From Oreohelix idahoensis (lineage: Eukaryota > Mollusca > Gastropoda > Stylommatophora > Oreohelicidae), in NCBI GenBank assembly GCA_024509875.1, contig JAMPIV010019840.1:1-64000 (forward strand): DNA of 64,000 nt, read 5' to 3'. The notes below the pieces were generated by a model. That model was not told the DNA's origin, searched no databases, and saw nothing but the letters and a program-made list of their open reading frames with translations. Every line of letters begins with the position of its first letter. Position 1 is the first letter of the stretch. Below are positions 44,924 to 55,577 of the stretch, piece by piece. A program made the translations under genes and the position numbers.

Positions 44924-47244
44924 TTAAAAAAAAAAAAAAAAAAATTAGTGTTTTCGCATGCTGTAACCAAGAAAAACAGTCAAAAAAAAGAATAGAGGGG
45001 GAAACATCAAATGCGTTTGAAGTAATGAAAAAGTAAAACAATAACATAAAAAAAATTATAATTACGTTCCAATTAACGAACGAAATCAAAAAAAAAAAAA
45101 AAAAAAAAAAAAAGATGGGAACTAAAGCAGGATTTAGGAGAGGGGGAGAGGCAGGAAAGCCGACGCATATGCAAAATTAAACACGCGTCTCGCTATTAAT
45201 GCCACCCCAACAAGCGTTTTAACGCGTTTCAACTCATTAGTAACTAATTCACGCGTTGTACCAGATCCACATGCACTAACTTTTTCGGACGGACAGTGAT
45301 AAAAACACTAACCTTCCCAGAGTTAGGTTTTTAAATCCTGAAAAACTCTTATTAGAAAAGATGACAATAGATGGGTTTACGTTTGAAAACATTACAGTAC
45401 CCAGACAGCACATCTTCGAAACAGGAGGTAGAAGAAATTGCATATTTTGAACGCAGCCACTTAGCTCTTTTAAATTTGTATATTTGGGTTCCTTAGGGCT
45501 TGCTGACAAAGAATATGTAAAACGTTACGCAAATAGTCTAGGAATTAACATGCCTGACAGCATGAAATCATTTCTGCTCATAAAATTTTTTTATAACGTG
45601 TTTGAAAAAATTTTACGTTACAGAAATAGCCTACCATGTAAACTCCAAATTGATTGGAGCGCAACAAATATAAGACTAAACACGATTGGTCGGACTATAA
45701 ATACTATCTTTGGTTGTTAGGGGAGACGTAGGAAGGTAAAATTTTTTCCAAACACTTGTCGAAACGTGGCCTCATTGGCTAGACTCGCTGATATACTCAC
45801 TTAGGAGCGTTAGTTCGAGACCACTAGTGCAAATAATCTTGATAAAGCAACAGTGCGTTGAAGCCAGCTCATATTTTTGCTAAATAAAAGCCTGGAACAT
45901 AAGCTGATGGGAATTTGTGCCAGTAATTGTGCCAGAATTCATTGCTAATCAACGTATCTGTGTTTATTTCCATGAAATTGTGGTAAGCTTGAACCATTCA
46001 GTATCTTTTAATGAAAATTGAATGTAAATTGTTAATTTATGCCTGATATATGTGTAGTTCAGTAGCAAACATGATGTAAAGCCTATAATGCTCCAGCCTG
46101 AACAGAAGGTGTCGGAGGAAAGTAAAACTGCATGGAATGGCCAAACAGTACACTGACACCTAGATTATTGATTAGACAGAAATAATGCTGGAAGTGCAGA
46201 GGCGTAGTAGCCATTAAGGAGGTAAATACTGGTATAAAGTATTTCAGATGAAGCTGACAGTTGGCCTAACGCTCTGAACTCAATGTTTGTGATGTATTGT
46301 GCTCAGTGTAGAACTAGAGTATCAATTAGTTATGAAGTAGAAGGTACATCCTTCTTGTTTTCAGGGACCGTGGTCTTGACGGTATTGAGCAGCACCTGGT
46401 CAGAGCTTTGCTGAATCCAGAGTCGGACAGCATACTCCTTGGTCCATTTAGCTATCAGTGAGGTGTCTCCAGAGCCCAGGGGAGAAATCGAGCAGAGGAG
46501 TCTTTTCCTGCCGCCATCACGCAAGATAAGCTGATGTGGCCAGCTGAGCTCAAAATTATGTACCCCCATCTTAAAATGACCGTGTAAAAATAACATTAAG
46601 AGGGGAATTAAATTGTTTTAATATCAGGAACTGAGAACATCTCCAATACTAGTTCCAATAAAGACAAACTATTGAAGTCATGATGACAAATACCAACAGA
46701 GCTTGAAACAAAACAAAAACCAGTATTACCTCATATTACTACTACACAACTGACACACATAGGATATTTTTAATAATATATGTCACTACAATATTCATAT
46801 TGATAAAGTCTGTACATATAACTTGTAATTAAAATTGATTGTGATTCCTGGTTCCCTTTGTATTTGAATCAGGACACATATTCATTCATGACAGCAATGA
46901 ATACATATTGTTATTTGAAAAGTTATCAGTGACTCCTTTAAGATGTCCTTGTAGAGTGTTATATGTATGTGAGTGTCACAGTGTTGTCAAGTGTGGTGGA
47001 ATAAATTAAATTGTTTATCTGTCTGTTGTTGTTATGACTTACACTTCATCATACACATACCCTAGACATACAACGTAGTCATCACACTATTCCAGAATAA
47101 TTTTGACTGAGGTATACATATGTGGCAGCAAGTAAGGTTATATATAATACACTACTCTTATTAGATATATATATACCTTCACAGCTGATCTCAGTCAGTA
47201 CACTAAGTCCCCTATAAATATTTATAACATCCCACTTCACCACA
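43563..47244 (+). repeat. 5' LTR of element 2, with low-complexity expansion
   Basis: Starts TGTCGTGAAATATTC and ends CACTTCACCACA. Outside 43856-45112 it aligns along its length with the right LTR at about 96-97 percent by eye. A 30-bp block present in the right LTR (near 51730) is absent. Short antisense ORFs shared by both LTRs reflect duplication, not genes. Confidence 0.85.
43856..45112. repeat. A-rich low-complexity block inside the LTR
   Basis: About 1.26 kb dominated by A runs of 8-45 with scattered unique words. One such word, around 44838-44885 (CAACGTATTTGTTG...ATGAAATTGTGG), resembles the LTR itself at 45950-45985. The right LTR has only about 40 bp at this position. It looks like a poorly resolved or noisy assembly of LTR-like sequence rather than a biological insertion. 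Confidence 0.6.
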
Positions 47245-47448
47245 TATATTGGGGTCTCGCTCTTGGGATTTTGAATCTTTCCCTATTAAAAATATTGGGG
47301 GTAATTCACTTCAGGGAATATAAGAATTAAAAGGTATCCTTGGGTGGAATTAAATAAGGTTGAGCTCACCGTGCCTGTGTTGTCCATTAGATATATAGTT
47401 AGAGATTGAATTGTTGGTTAGACATTGTATAAATTTACCTGATAGACA

Positions 47449-48525
47449 ATGGCGGACCTGGCCAAATTTCGATCTGCTGCTGTTCAGACTGCAAAAGAGT
47501 TAGGATTAGATGGGCAAGTTATGGTTGCCTATGTCACTACGGAATGTGACAAATTTATTGAACGCGAAGAAAGAAGGTTTGAAGCCGAAAGAAAGTTAGA
47601 GGCTGAAAGGGAAATTAAGAAGTTACAATTTGAGGCTGACTAAGAGGTTGCAGATTGAGGCTGACAAAGAGGCTAAAGCATTGGAAGCCGAGGAAAGAAG
47701 ACAGGCTGCAGAAAGGGAAGAGAAGAAGAGAAGAAATTAGCTGCAGAAAGGGAAGAGAAGAAATTAGCTGCAGAAAGGGAAGCAGAAGATAAAAGATTAC
47801 AAAGGGAACATGAGTTACGACTAAAGGAGTTTGAGTTTCAAGGCCATGCTCCTGAAAATGGTGCCAGTCCCTTTGCCTCTGATGCCACTGCTAGCCAGGG
47901 AGCCTCAACCTCAGCTATGAATTTTCATTTAGATCATTTTGTTGAGAAAGACGATGATATAGAGAGCTATCTAAATAGGTATGAACTATTAGCTACCACG
48001 TATGGGTTAGAGAGAGAAAGGTGGAACTTAAAGTTATCTCAGGGACTTCGTGGGGCAGCTTATGAAGTTTTTGCAAAAATGAGCAGAGGTGATCAGGAAA
48101 ATTATGACATGCTAAAGCAGGCTCTTTTGTTAAGATATGAAAAGAATGCAGAATTTTATAGGAAAAAATTTAGGAATGCTAAACTACTGTCAGGTGAAAC
48201 CTATCAACAGTTCTCTGCACGAATAGAGACATACTTGGAGAAATGGACTTCTCTGGGGAAAACCCAAGATCTTAAGGAAATGGTCCTTATAGAGCAATTA
48301 AGAGAGTCCATGGCTCCAGACCTGAGAAAGTTTCTCATGGAACAAGGTGCAGAGAGGCTGGGTGAGTTGCTAAATGTTGCTGAAAGGTATCAATCAGCTC
48401 AAGCAGAGGTAACAGGTAATAAAAAGAAACAAGTGGATAACTTTAGGGCACCACAGAACTTTAATAAATTTGATCCTAGGGATCAAAACAAAGGTAAGCA
48501 CCAATTTGATAGGCCACGGTATTAA
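47449..48525 (+). CDS. Element 2 Gag with SCAN-like capsid domain
   Basis: Starts ATG 47449 (MADLAKFRSAAVQTAKELG) about 200 nt after the LTR. A Glu/Arg/Lys coiled coil follows. A stop at 47641 and a frameshift near 47735 interrupt it, and the frame from 47917 is open for 202 codons. That part contains ESYLNRYELLATTYG, WNLKLSQGLRGAAYEVF, YRKKFRNAKLLSGETYQQF and MVLIEQLRESMAPDLRKFL, followed by GELLNVAERYQ. The last block closely resembles the SCAN domain core (ELLVLEQFL..LPxELQxWV..). SCAN is known to derive from the gag capsid of Gmr1-like Gypsy elements. It forms the particle shell. Stops make this copy non-functional. Confidence 0.75.
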
Positions 48526-48600
48526 AATAAAAATAAATTCCCACAATTCGATGAAAGGAAATATGATGAAAGAAAATCTTTCAACCAAGGAAAAAGGTGG

Positions 48601-48897
48601 TGTAAGAATTGTCAGATGGACAATCATGACACTGACCGTTGCAGAAGGAAACCTGTGTATATGGCAACCCTTCAGGTCAGGTCGACCTCAAGACAGGAGG
48701 AGGATATTATGTTGGATACCACTCCAGAAGAGATGAGGAAGGCACAGGCTTGGGATAAAACACTCAAGCCTTGTTTCAGAAAATTGTCAACTTGTCATAC
48801 AACTCCAGGCAAGGGAGATTTTTACATGAAAAACAAGTTGATGTATAGGAAGACTGGAGCTAGATCCAAAGGTCAGGGACAAGACTGTACTTCTTAA
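48601..48897 (+). pseudogene. Element 2 zinc knuckle and pre-integrase linker
   Basis: 48601-48642 encodes CKNCQMDNHDTDRC, a canonical CX2CX4HX4C knuckle that binds genomic RNA. The same frame continues to EEMRKAQAWDKTLKPCFRKL, a segment that normally lies after the protease and before the integrase zinc domain. No Asp-Ser/Thr-Gly protease motif lies between, so the protease was removed by an internal deletion near 48700. Confidence 0.7.
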
Positions 48898-48929
48898 AAA
48901 GATATAGGGGGGCAGACTTAATAAGGAGC

Positions 48930-49352
48930 CTACATGTGAAACCAGATGGGGACCATGAGAAGATAGGTACCATCATTCAAAAGGTGGCTCACAATTATTA
49001 TTGGCCCAAAGCAAGATGGGACATTGAGAAGTTTGTAGAAAGGTGTAGCATAGCACATGAGGGAACACCCACAAGTGGGAACATGGATCAGGACCTGGAC
49101 ACGCCACGGGGCAAAATTAGGCCTGATAATAAAAAGAAAAATAGATTTGATAAAGTGGACCAAATGGAATGGGAAGCTCCTTTTCACGGACAAGCTTTTC
49201 ACTTAACTGTTTTACAATGGCCCCACTATGCGGAGAGTGCAAAAAGATGTCTTACCCCCAGGGATAAGCCGAACATCCCTCAATCGGACTTAACATTAAT
49301 ACAAACTGGAGGAAGAGGATGTAGAGAGGAAATCTCTCATCAAGAATTTTAA
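48930..49352 (+). pseudogene. Element 2 degraded integrase N-terminal region
   Basis: The frame 48936-49352 includes IIQKVAHNYYWPKARWDIEK and FVERCSIAHEG, recognisable as the end of the H2C2 domain although the CxxC is altered. The following residues show no DDE catalytic core: the Asp-containing 'xxDxxGP' and 'SDxGxxF' blocks are missing. A large deletion or rearrangement removed the core. Confidence 0.55.
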
Positions 49353-49506
49353 GTGGGGAGAAAGCCCCAAAAGAAAAATGGGGTAGCGGTCGTTTTGTGA
49401 ATGATAATTCTGGGAGGAAAAATCATCACTATAAAGCTTCGAGTGGAAGAGACCATACCGGTGCATGGACAAATAGGTCCACAAAATTAAAGGTCCATAT
49501 GTAGCT

Positions 49507-50157
49507 TTGTTAAGAACGTGGACTGATGAAAAGGCAGAGGAAAACATTACATCTTCATACCAATATGTGAATGAGCTGACCACTCGTTTAAAAACTGGCT
49601 GGAAACTTGCCAATGAAAATTTGAAACAAGCCAGGAAGAAACATGCTGCCTTTTATAACAGGAAGGCGAAAGACAGAAATTTGGCTGTGGGAGAGAAAGT
49701 ACTGCTTCTTTTGCCCGGGAGTCAGAATAAGTTACAAATTGGATGGCAGGGTCCATATACAGTTTTAGAGAAGGTATCTAGAACAAATTATAAGATAGAT
49801 AAGAAGGGGAAAGAAAAAATCTATCATGTGAATCTCCTGAAGAAATATTTGGAAAGAGAACATCAGGAAGAGACACACTTGTTGACCTTGTCCATCGCCA
49901 TGGAGATGAAAAAGGAACCACTTTCATCATTTGAATATCCATTACACCCCTGTGAGACAGCAGCACAGGTGAAAATCAGTACACATTTAACGAAAAGTCA
50001 GAAAGAGAGAGTGCAACAGGTTCTAAATAATCATGCAGAGGTGTTAACAGACCGACCAGGGCATACAAACCTATTGGAATATGATATGAAACTGATAGAC
50101 CCCACACCTGTCTGTATGAAACCATATTCGATTCCGTTGCTAAGGAGAAAGCTTTGA
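49507..50157 (+). CDS. Element 2 integrase C-terminus leading into RT N-terminus
   Basis: This 216-codon frame starts near the end of the integrase core (SSYQYVNELTTRLKTGWKLA) and contains the GPY/F module: VGEKVLLLLPGSQNKLQIGWQ..GPYTVLEKV and KEKIYHVNLLKKYLERE. A linker follows, and then LTDRPGHTNLLEYDMKL and VCMKPYSIPLL, the RT entry region. The same fusion order as in element 1 confirms integrase upstream of RT. The frame shifts by one base at the end into the next. Confidence 0.8.
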   Translation: MLRTWTDEKAEENITSSYQYVNELTTRLKTGWKLANENLKQARKKHAAFYNRKAKDRNLAVGEKVLLLLPGSQNKLQIGWQGPYTVLEKVSRTNYKIDKKGKEKIYHVNLLKKYLEREHQEETHLLTLSIAMEMKKEPLSSFEYPLHPCETAAQVKISTHLTKSQKERVQQVLNNHAEVLTDRPGHTNLLEYDMKLIDPTPVCMKPYSIPLLRRKL

Positions 50158-50560
50158 AGGAAGAGATAGACTATCTATTGAAGGAGGGAATTATTTCACA
50201 CAGTGAATCCTCATATAGTTCCGGTGTTGTACTCTTAAGGAAGCCCTCTGGAGAACATAGACTCTGTATAGATTACAGGAGACTGAATGCTATTACAGAA
50301 GGACAGGTGGATCCATTGCCGGATACAAATCAGCTGTTTGCCAGACTAAATAAAGCTAAATATTTCTCAAAAGTGGATCTGAGTAAAGGATACTATCAGA
50401 TTCCAGTAAGCCTGAGGTTAGACCATACCTAGCTTTTAGTACCTCAGAAGGACACTATGAGTTTAATAGATTGCCATTTGGATTGAAGAATGCGCCTAGT
50501 GTCTTCTCTAGAATGATGAGAAAATTGTTGGATGTAAACATTTCGGAGGAACGTAACGAA
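50154..50560 (+). pseudogene. Element 2 truncated reverse transcriptase
   Basis: KEEIDYLLKEGIISHSESSY, VVLLRKPSGEHRLCIDYRRL and YFSKVDLSKGYYQIPV (first catalytic Asp), then after a frameshift near 50420 the RLPFGLKNAPSVFSRMM block. It ends before the YxDD motif. About 430 bp of unmatched sequence separate it from the right LTR, so the palm catalytic centre, thumb and RNase H are gone. Confidence 0.8.
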
Positions 50561-50981
50561 TCCCTGAGTTGCCTCTTTGATTGAGGATATTCCGAATGTT
50601 TCATACAGGATAATAAGAAGATTATGGGATCCACTACGAAAACTCTGCTATCACCAGGTATATGTTATCTCCTCATAACGTACATTTTGAGGGAAATATA
50701 ATGTTCTCTGGACATGTCATTGCGCAGACTCAGAGAAGAAAAATGGTGAATACGGGTTGCGAAGCAGCATTAAGACAAGCACTCACACTTGCGGCTGTTC
50801 AGTAACATAACCGAAATATATTATTGGTTGTAGAAGTCTGAGGCAGATTTCATGAGTAGTGCCTACTCTGAATGGACCCAACTACATAAAACCATGATAG
50901 CACCACAGCAGAGTAAAGTCAAGTTGACTTACATTTATCTATGTGTATATAGAATAAAGGACTGACATATAATGTCTGTTT

Positions 50982-50993
50982 TAAGAGGGGAGG
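50982..50993 (+). promoter_or_regulatory. Polypurine tract of element 2
   Basis: AAGAGGGGAGG lies immediately before the right LTR start TGTCGTG and would prime plus-strand synthesis. Confidence 0.75.
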
Positions 50994-53443
50994 TGTCGTG
51001 AAATATTCTAATCCACATATATAAATTATCAGGTAAATATAAAGCCTAACAAATAAATTCTAATAACGAAAAGAGCAATGGTAAAAGAACAGTGCTGTCA
51101 CAAAGAATGTACTCGAAATCCCCTTTGTTTTATGCTTCGTCTGCAAATTGTAACGCTTTCACGTTGATAGTAAAAGCCTACTATATTATTACCCGCTTTC
51201 TTCAATGAAACGTGTGCTGTATTTCTTGGAAAAACCTTGAGATACCAAGCTGATCAATGACCTAATTTAAATATTTCATTCATTCCATTTTATACACGGC
51301 GTAACTAAAAGACAGATAAAGCAGGATAGAGAGAAGGGAGAGGCAGAAAGCCGAACGCATGCAAAATTAAACACGCGTTTCGCTATTAATGCCACCCCAA
51401 CAAGCGTAACGCGATACACAATTACTACTATCACGCGTGTAAGGCCACATGCACTAACTTTTTCGGACGGACAGTGATAAAAACACTAACCTTCCCAGAG
51501 TTAGGTTTTTAAATCCTGAAAAACTCTTATTAGAAAAGATGACAATAGATGGGTTTACGTTTGAAAACATTACAGTACCCAGACAGCACATCTTCGAAAC
51601 AGGAGGTAGAAAAAATTGCATATTTTGAACGCAGCCACTTAGCTCTTTTAAATTTGTATATTTGGGTTCCTTAGGGCTTGCTGACAAAGAATATGTAAAA
51701 CGTTACGCAAATAGTCTAGGAATTAACAAGTTATAACCAAAATAAAATAGTGGGGATGCCTGACAGCATGAAATCATTTCTGCTCATAAAATTTTTTTAT
51801 AACGTGTTTGAAAAAACCTTGCGTACGGAAATAGCCTACCATGTAAACTCCAAATTGATTGGAGCGCAACAAATATAAGACTAAACACGATTGGTCGGAC
51901 TATAAATACTATCTTTGGTTGTTAGGGGAGACGTAGGAAGGTAAAATTTTTTTCAAACACTTGTCGAAACGTGGCTCCATTGGCCAGACTCGCTGATATA
52001 ATCACTTAGGAGCGTTAGTTCGAGACCACTAGTTCAAATAAGCTTGATAAAGCAACAGTGCGTTGAAGCCAGCTCATATTTTTGCTAAATAAAAGCCTGG
52101 AACATAAGCAGATGGGAATTTGTGCCAGTATTTGTGCCAGAATTCATTGCTAGTCAACGTATCTGTGTTTATACTATGAATTGTGGTAAGCTTGAAACAT
52201 TCAGTATCTTTTAATGAAAATTGAATGTGAATTGTTAATTTATGCCTGTATATATGTGTAGTTCAGTAGCAAACATGATGTAAAGCCTATAATGCTCCAG
52301 CCTGAACAGAAGGTGTCGGAGGAAAGTAAAACTGCATGGAATGGCCAAACAGTACACTGACACCTAGATTATTGATTAGACAGAAATAATGCTGGAAGTG
52401 CAGAGGCGTAGTAGCCATTAAGGAGGTAAATACTGGTATAAAGTATTTCAGATGAAGCTGACAGTTGGCCTAACGCTCTGAACTCAATGTTTGTGATGTA
52501 TTGTGCTCAGTGTAGAACTAGAGTGTCAATTAGTTATGAAGTAGAAGGTACATCCTTCTTGTTTTCAGGGACCGTGGTCTTGATGGTATTGAGCAGCACC
52601 TGGTCAGAGCTTTGCTGAATCCAGAGTCGGACAGCATACTCCTTGGTCCATTTAGCTATCAGTGAGGTGTCTCCAGAGTCCAGGGGAGAAATCGAGCAGA
52701 GGAGTCTTTTCCTGCCGCCATCACGCAAGATAAGCTGATGTGGCCAGCTGAGCTCAAAATTATGTCCCCTCATCTTGAAATGACTTTGTAAAAATAACAT
52801 TCAGAGGGGAATTAAATTGTTTTAATATCAGGAACTGAGAACATCTCCAATACTAGTTCCAATAAAGACAAACTATTGAAGTCATGATGACAAATACAAA
52901 CAGAGCTTGAACAAAACAAAACCAGTATTACCTCATATTACTACTACACAACTGACACACATAGGATATTTTTAATAATATATGTCACTACAATATTCAT
53001 ATTGATACATTCTGTACATAACTTGTAAGTAAAATTGATTGTGATTCCTGGTTCCCTTTGTATTTGAATCAGGACACATATTCATTCATAACAGCAATGA
53101 ATACATATTGTTATTTGGAAAGTTATCAGTGACTCCTTTAAGATATCCTTTAGAGTGTTATATGTATGTGAGTGTCACAGTGTTGTCAAGTGTGGTGGAA
53201 TAAATTAAATTGTTTATCTGTCTGTTGTTGTTATGACTTACACTTCATCATACACATACCCTAGACATACAACGTAGTCATCACACTATTCCAGAATAAT
53301 TTTGACTGAGATATACATATATGTGGCAGCAAGTAAGGTTATCTATAATACACTACTCTTATTAGATATAGATACCTTCACAGCTGATCTCAGTCAGTAC
53401 ACTAAGTCCCCTATAAATATTTATAACATCCCACTTCACCACA
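50994..53443 (+). repeat. 3' LTR of element 2
   Basis: 2450 bp, TGTCGTGAAATATTC to CTTCACCACA, followed by the duplication CTCCG. Long for a Gypsy LTR. Contains two antisense ORFs (77 and 88 codons) also found in the left LTR. Confidence 0.88.
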
Positions 53444-55037
53444 CTCCGAGTAAGCAGATCTTGGTTGGTGATGGTATTCGGCACAAAGATTCGGTGAATT
53501 TTTCTTAGGCATGTTGTGTGAAAAGAGAACAATTTTGACATTTCCTTCTCTAACTCTCCAGCATTCCACACCATCGAGAAGCACAGAAATAACACAGCTC
53601 TGATATAAATATAATCTTAATTTTGTGCTTGTGCTGTATTGAGAGTACTTCCAGATGTTGTTTAGGCTAAAGAAGGCTGTTCTTGCTTTATGCATTCTGA
53701 TGTTGATGTCTTTGCCTGCCTCGCCGTCTGGTGTTACTACACATCCTAGGTATGTGAAGGTGTCTGCCTGTACCAGTTGCTGATTTCTTACTGATATGGG
53801 CTCAGGGTTGCTCACATTGAGCGTCATGACCTCTGCCTTCTTTAAATTGATGTTCAAGCCCACCTGCTGGCTATACTTATTAAGTCTATCCGTTTTTTCC
53901 TGGATGTGTTGATGTGAATGTGCTAGTAGTGCAATGTCATCTGCATATTCCAGATCTTTCAATGTAGAGAATATAGTCCATCTTATTCCTTCTGAACTGC
54001 CCTCTGTTGTCTGGCGCATCAACCAGTCTATGACTGTTAGAAATAGAGTGGTTGATAAGGGGCATCCCTGTCGTACTCCTGTCTTCACCTCAAAGGTTAG
54101 GTTGCTCTGCCCAACACTACACTTAAAGTTGGCATAGAGGCTTTTTATGATTGACACTATGCAGCTTGGAATTCCATAAGCCCTCAGTATTTTCCATAAA
54201 TTGTCCCTATGTAATATGTATGCTGTCAAAATCAACGAAATTATTGTACAGCTGTCTTTGCCATTCTGAGCACTGCTCTTATAATGTTCCTGAGAGTGAA
54301 TATATGATCTACACATCTTCTGTTCTTTCTAAATCCTGCTTGTTCTTTCCTCGGTTTGTGGTCTACTGCTTTTGAAATTCTCTGTATAATTATCCTGCCT
54401 AGTATTTTGCTGGGAACTGAGAGAAGAGTGATTCCTCTCCAATTATTGCAGTCTGCAAGATCTCCCTTCTTGGGCAATTTGACAATTATATTATTCCTTT
54501 GTTCCACTCTGATGGTGTTGTCCCCGTTTTCCAGACTTGTGCAAATAGTGGTTCTAATAGTTCTGCTGCTAGCTCAGGGTCTGTCTTAAATAGCTCTGCA
54601 TTTAAGTTATCATGGCCAGGAGCTTTTCCGTTCTTTAACCCTTTGATTGCTGTGATGATTTCTCTTCTTTACGTGGAATGTCTGTATTTACATCTAGATC
54701 GTTTTCAGCTTCAGGAACTATCAATTGTGGTTCCTTGTTTAGAGTTTCTCTGAAGTGCTCTGCCCATCTTGTTTCCTGTCCCTCTGCTGTCGTGATGAGA
54801 TTTCCTTGCTTCTCTTACTAATGTAATATTGTTTGCACCTCGTTTTCCGCTGATGAATTTAATTATTTTGTATACTGTGCTTTGTTCATTTCTCAGTGCT
54901 GCATCTTCTACCTGTCTTGCAAGATCGTGTAGGAAATTTCTTTTGTTGGCTCGGGTTGTTTCAGGACTACCATCAGTGATATGTACAACATATTTCAACA
55001 TTGACAATCTACCTGCTCGCCGCATCTTGTGAAGCAT
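53444..55037 (-). mobile_element. LINE family B copy B1, RT portion (split by element 2)
   Basis: Minus-strand frames 55037-54711, 54507-54241 and 54316-53411 carry RNFLHDLARQVEDAAL, IVKLPKKGDLADCNNWRGIT, RKEQAGFRKNRRCVDHIF, GVRQGCPLSTTLFLTVIDW, EYADDIALLAHSHQH (catalytic Asp-Asp intact) and TFTYLGCVVTPDGE, ending SVLLDGVECWRV. It is a distinct family from A, 5'-truncated at about 55037 in a satellite, and broken by frameshifts. The C-terminal tail lies across the Gypsy insertion at 43252-43562. Confidence 0.88.
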
Positions 55038-55240
55038 CAGTGAACATTCTTAATTAAAGAAAATCTACACTGCTTGCTGCATCTTGTGCGGTATCAGTGA
55101 ACATTCCTACTTCAAGAACGTCTACGCTGCTTGTTGTAACTTTTGCAGTATCAAGGAACACATAATTCAAGACATCCTTACGGTAGAGTCTACAACGCTT
55201 GCCGCATCCTATGCAGTGGAACTGATTATTTGAAAAATAA
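55010..55240. repeat. Diverged tandem repeat, about 57-62 bp x 4
   Basis: Units contain CTGCTYGCYGCATCTTGTG.RG.ATCAGTGAACATTC and decay rightwards. The LINE B1 5' end starts within the first unit. Confidence 0.65.
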
Positions 55241-55577
55241 GACATATTACTGCAAGGTGACTCATCATTACAGCTCACTGCCTCCTCTCTTATGCATAAA
55301 TACTTCTAGACAGTGGAGTCTACACCGCGTACTAAGCAAGACACCATACAGTGACAGGCTGCTAAACAGATAAGTCATTGTTGTGCTATCATTGCTCTTG
55401 TTCGTGGAAGACCACACTGTTGGCATTCCTGTCTTGACCCCATCTGTTGCTTGTTGTTATTGTACGTGACTTGCGTGTTTGCTTAAATTATGTTTTAGAT
55501 TCAATGTTTAGTCTTCTTTATAAACTGTAGTTGAGTTAATCTAGTATTAAGATTTTGTTAAAATTAATCCCTTAAGG

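Larger units (their letters stand above)
43563..53443 (+). mobile_element. Gypsy LTR retrotransposon, element 2 (long LTRs, SCAN-like gag, decayed pol)
   Basis: 9.9 kb, flanked by the exact duplication CTCCG (43558-43562 and 53444-53448) inside LINE B1. The related LINE at 24372-24765 has CTACGAGTAAGC at the same place without insertion, so the empty site is known. The LTRs are unusually long (right 2450 bp; left 3682 bp because of a low-complexity expansion). The internal region is only 3.75 kb: gag, CCHC knuckle, remnants of the integrase zinc domain, the integrase C-terminus, and then RT. Integrase again precedes RT, as in Gmr1-like elements. The protease, the integrase DDE core, the RT catalytic YxDD and RNase H are deleted or unrecognisable, so it cannot move by itself. 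Confidence 0.85.

Noticed and set aside
45276..46596. Conserved 77- and 88-codon antisense ORFs present in both LTRs of element 2
   Set aside because: Conservation is explained by LTR duplication; no domain and no start context. Kept only as a note.
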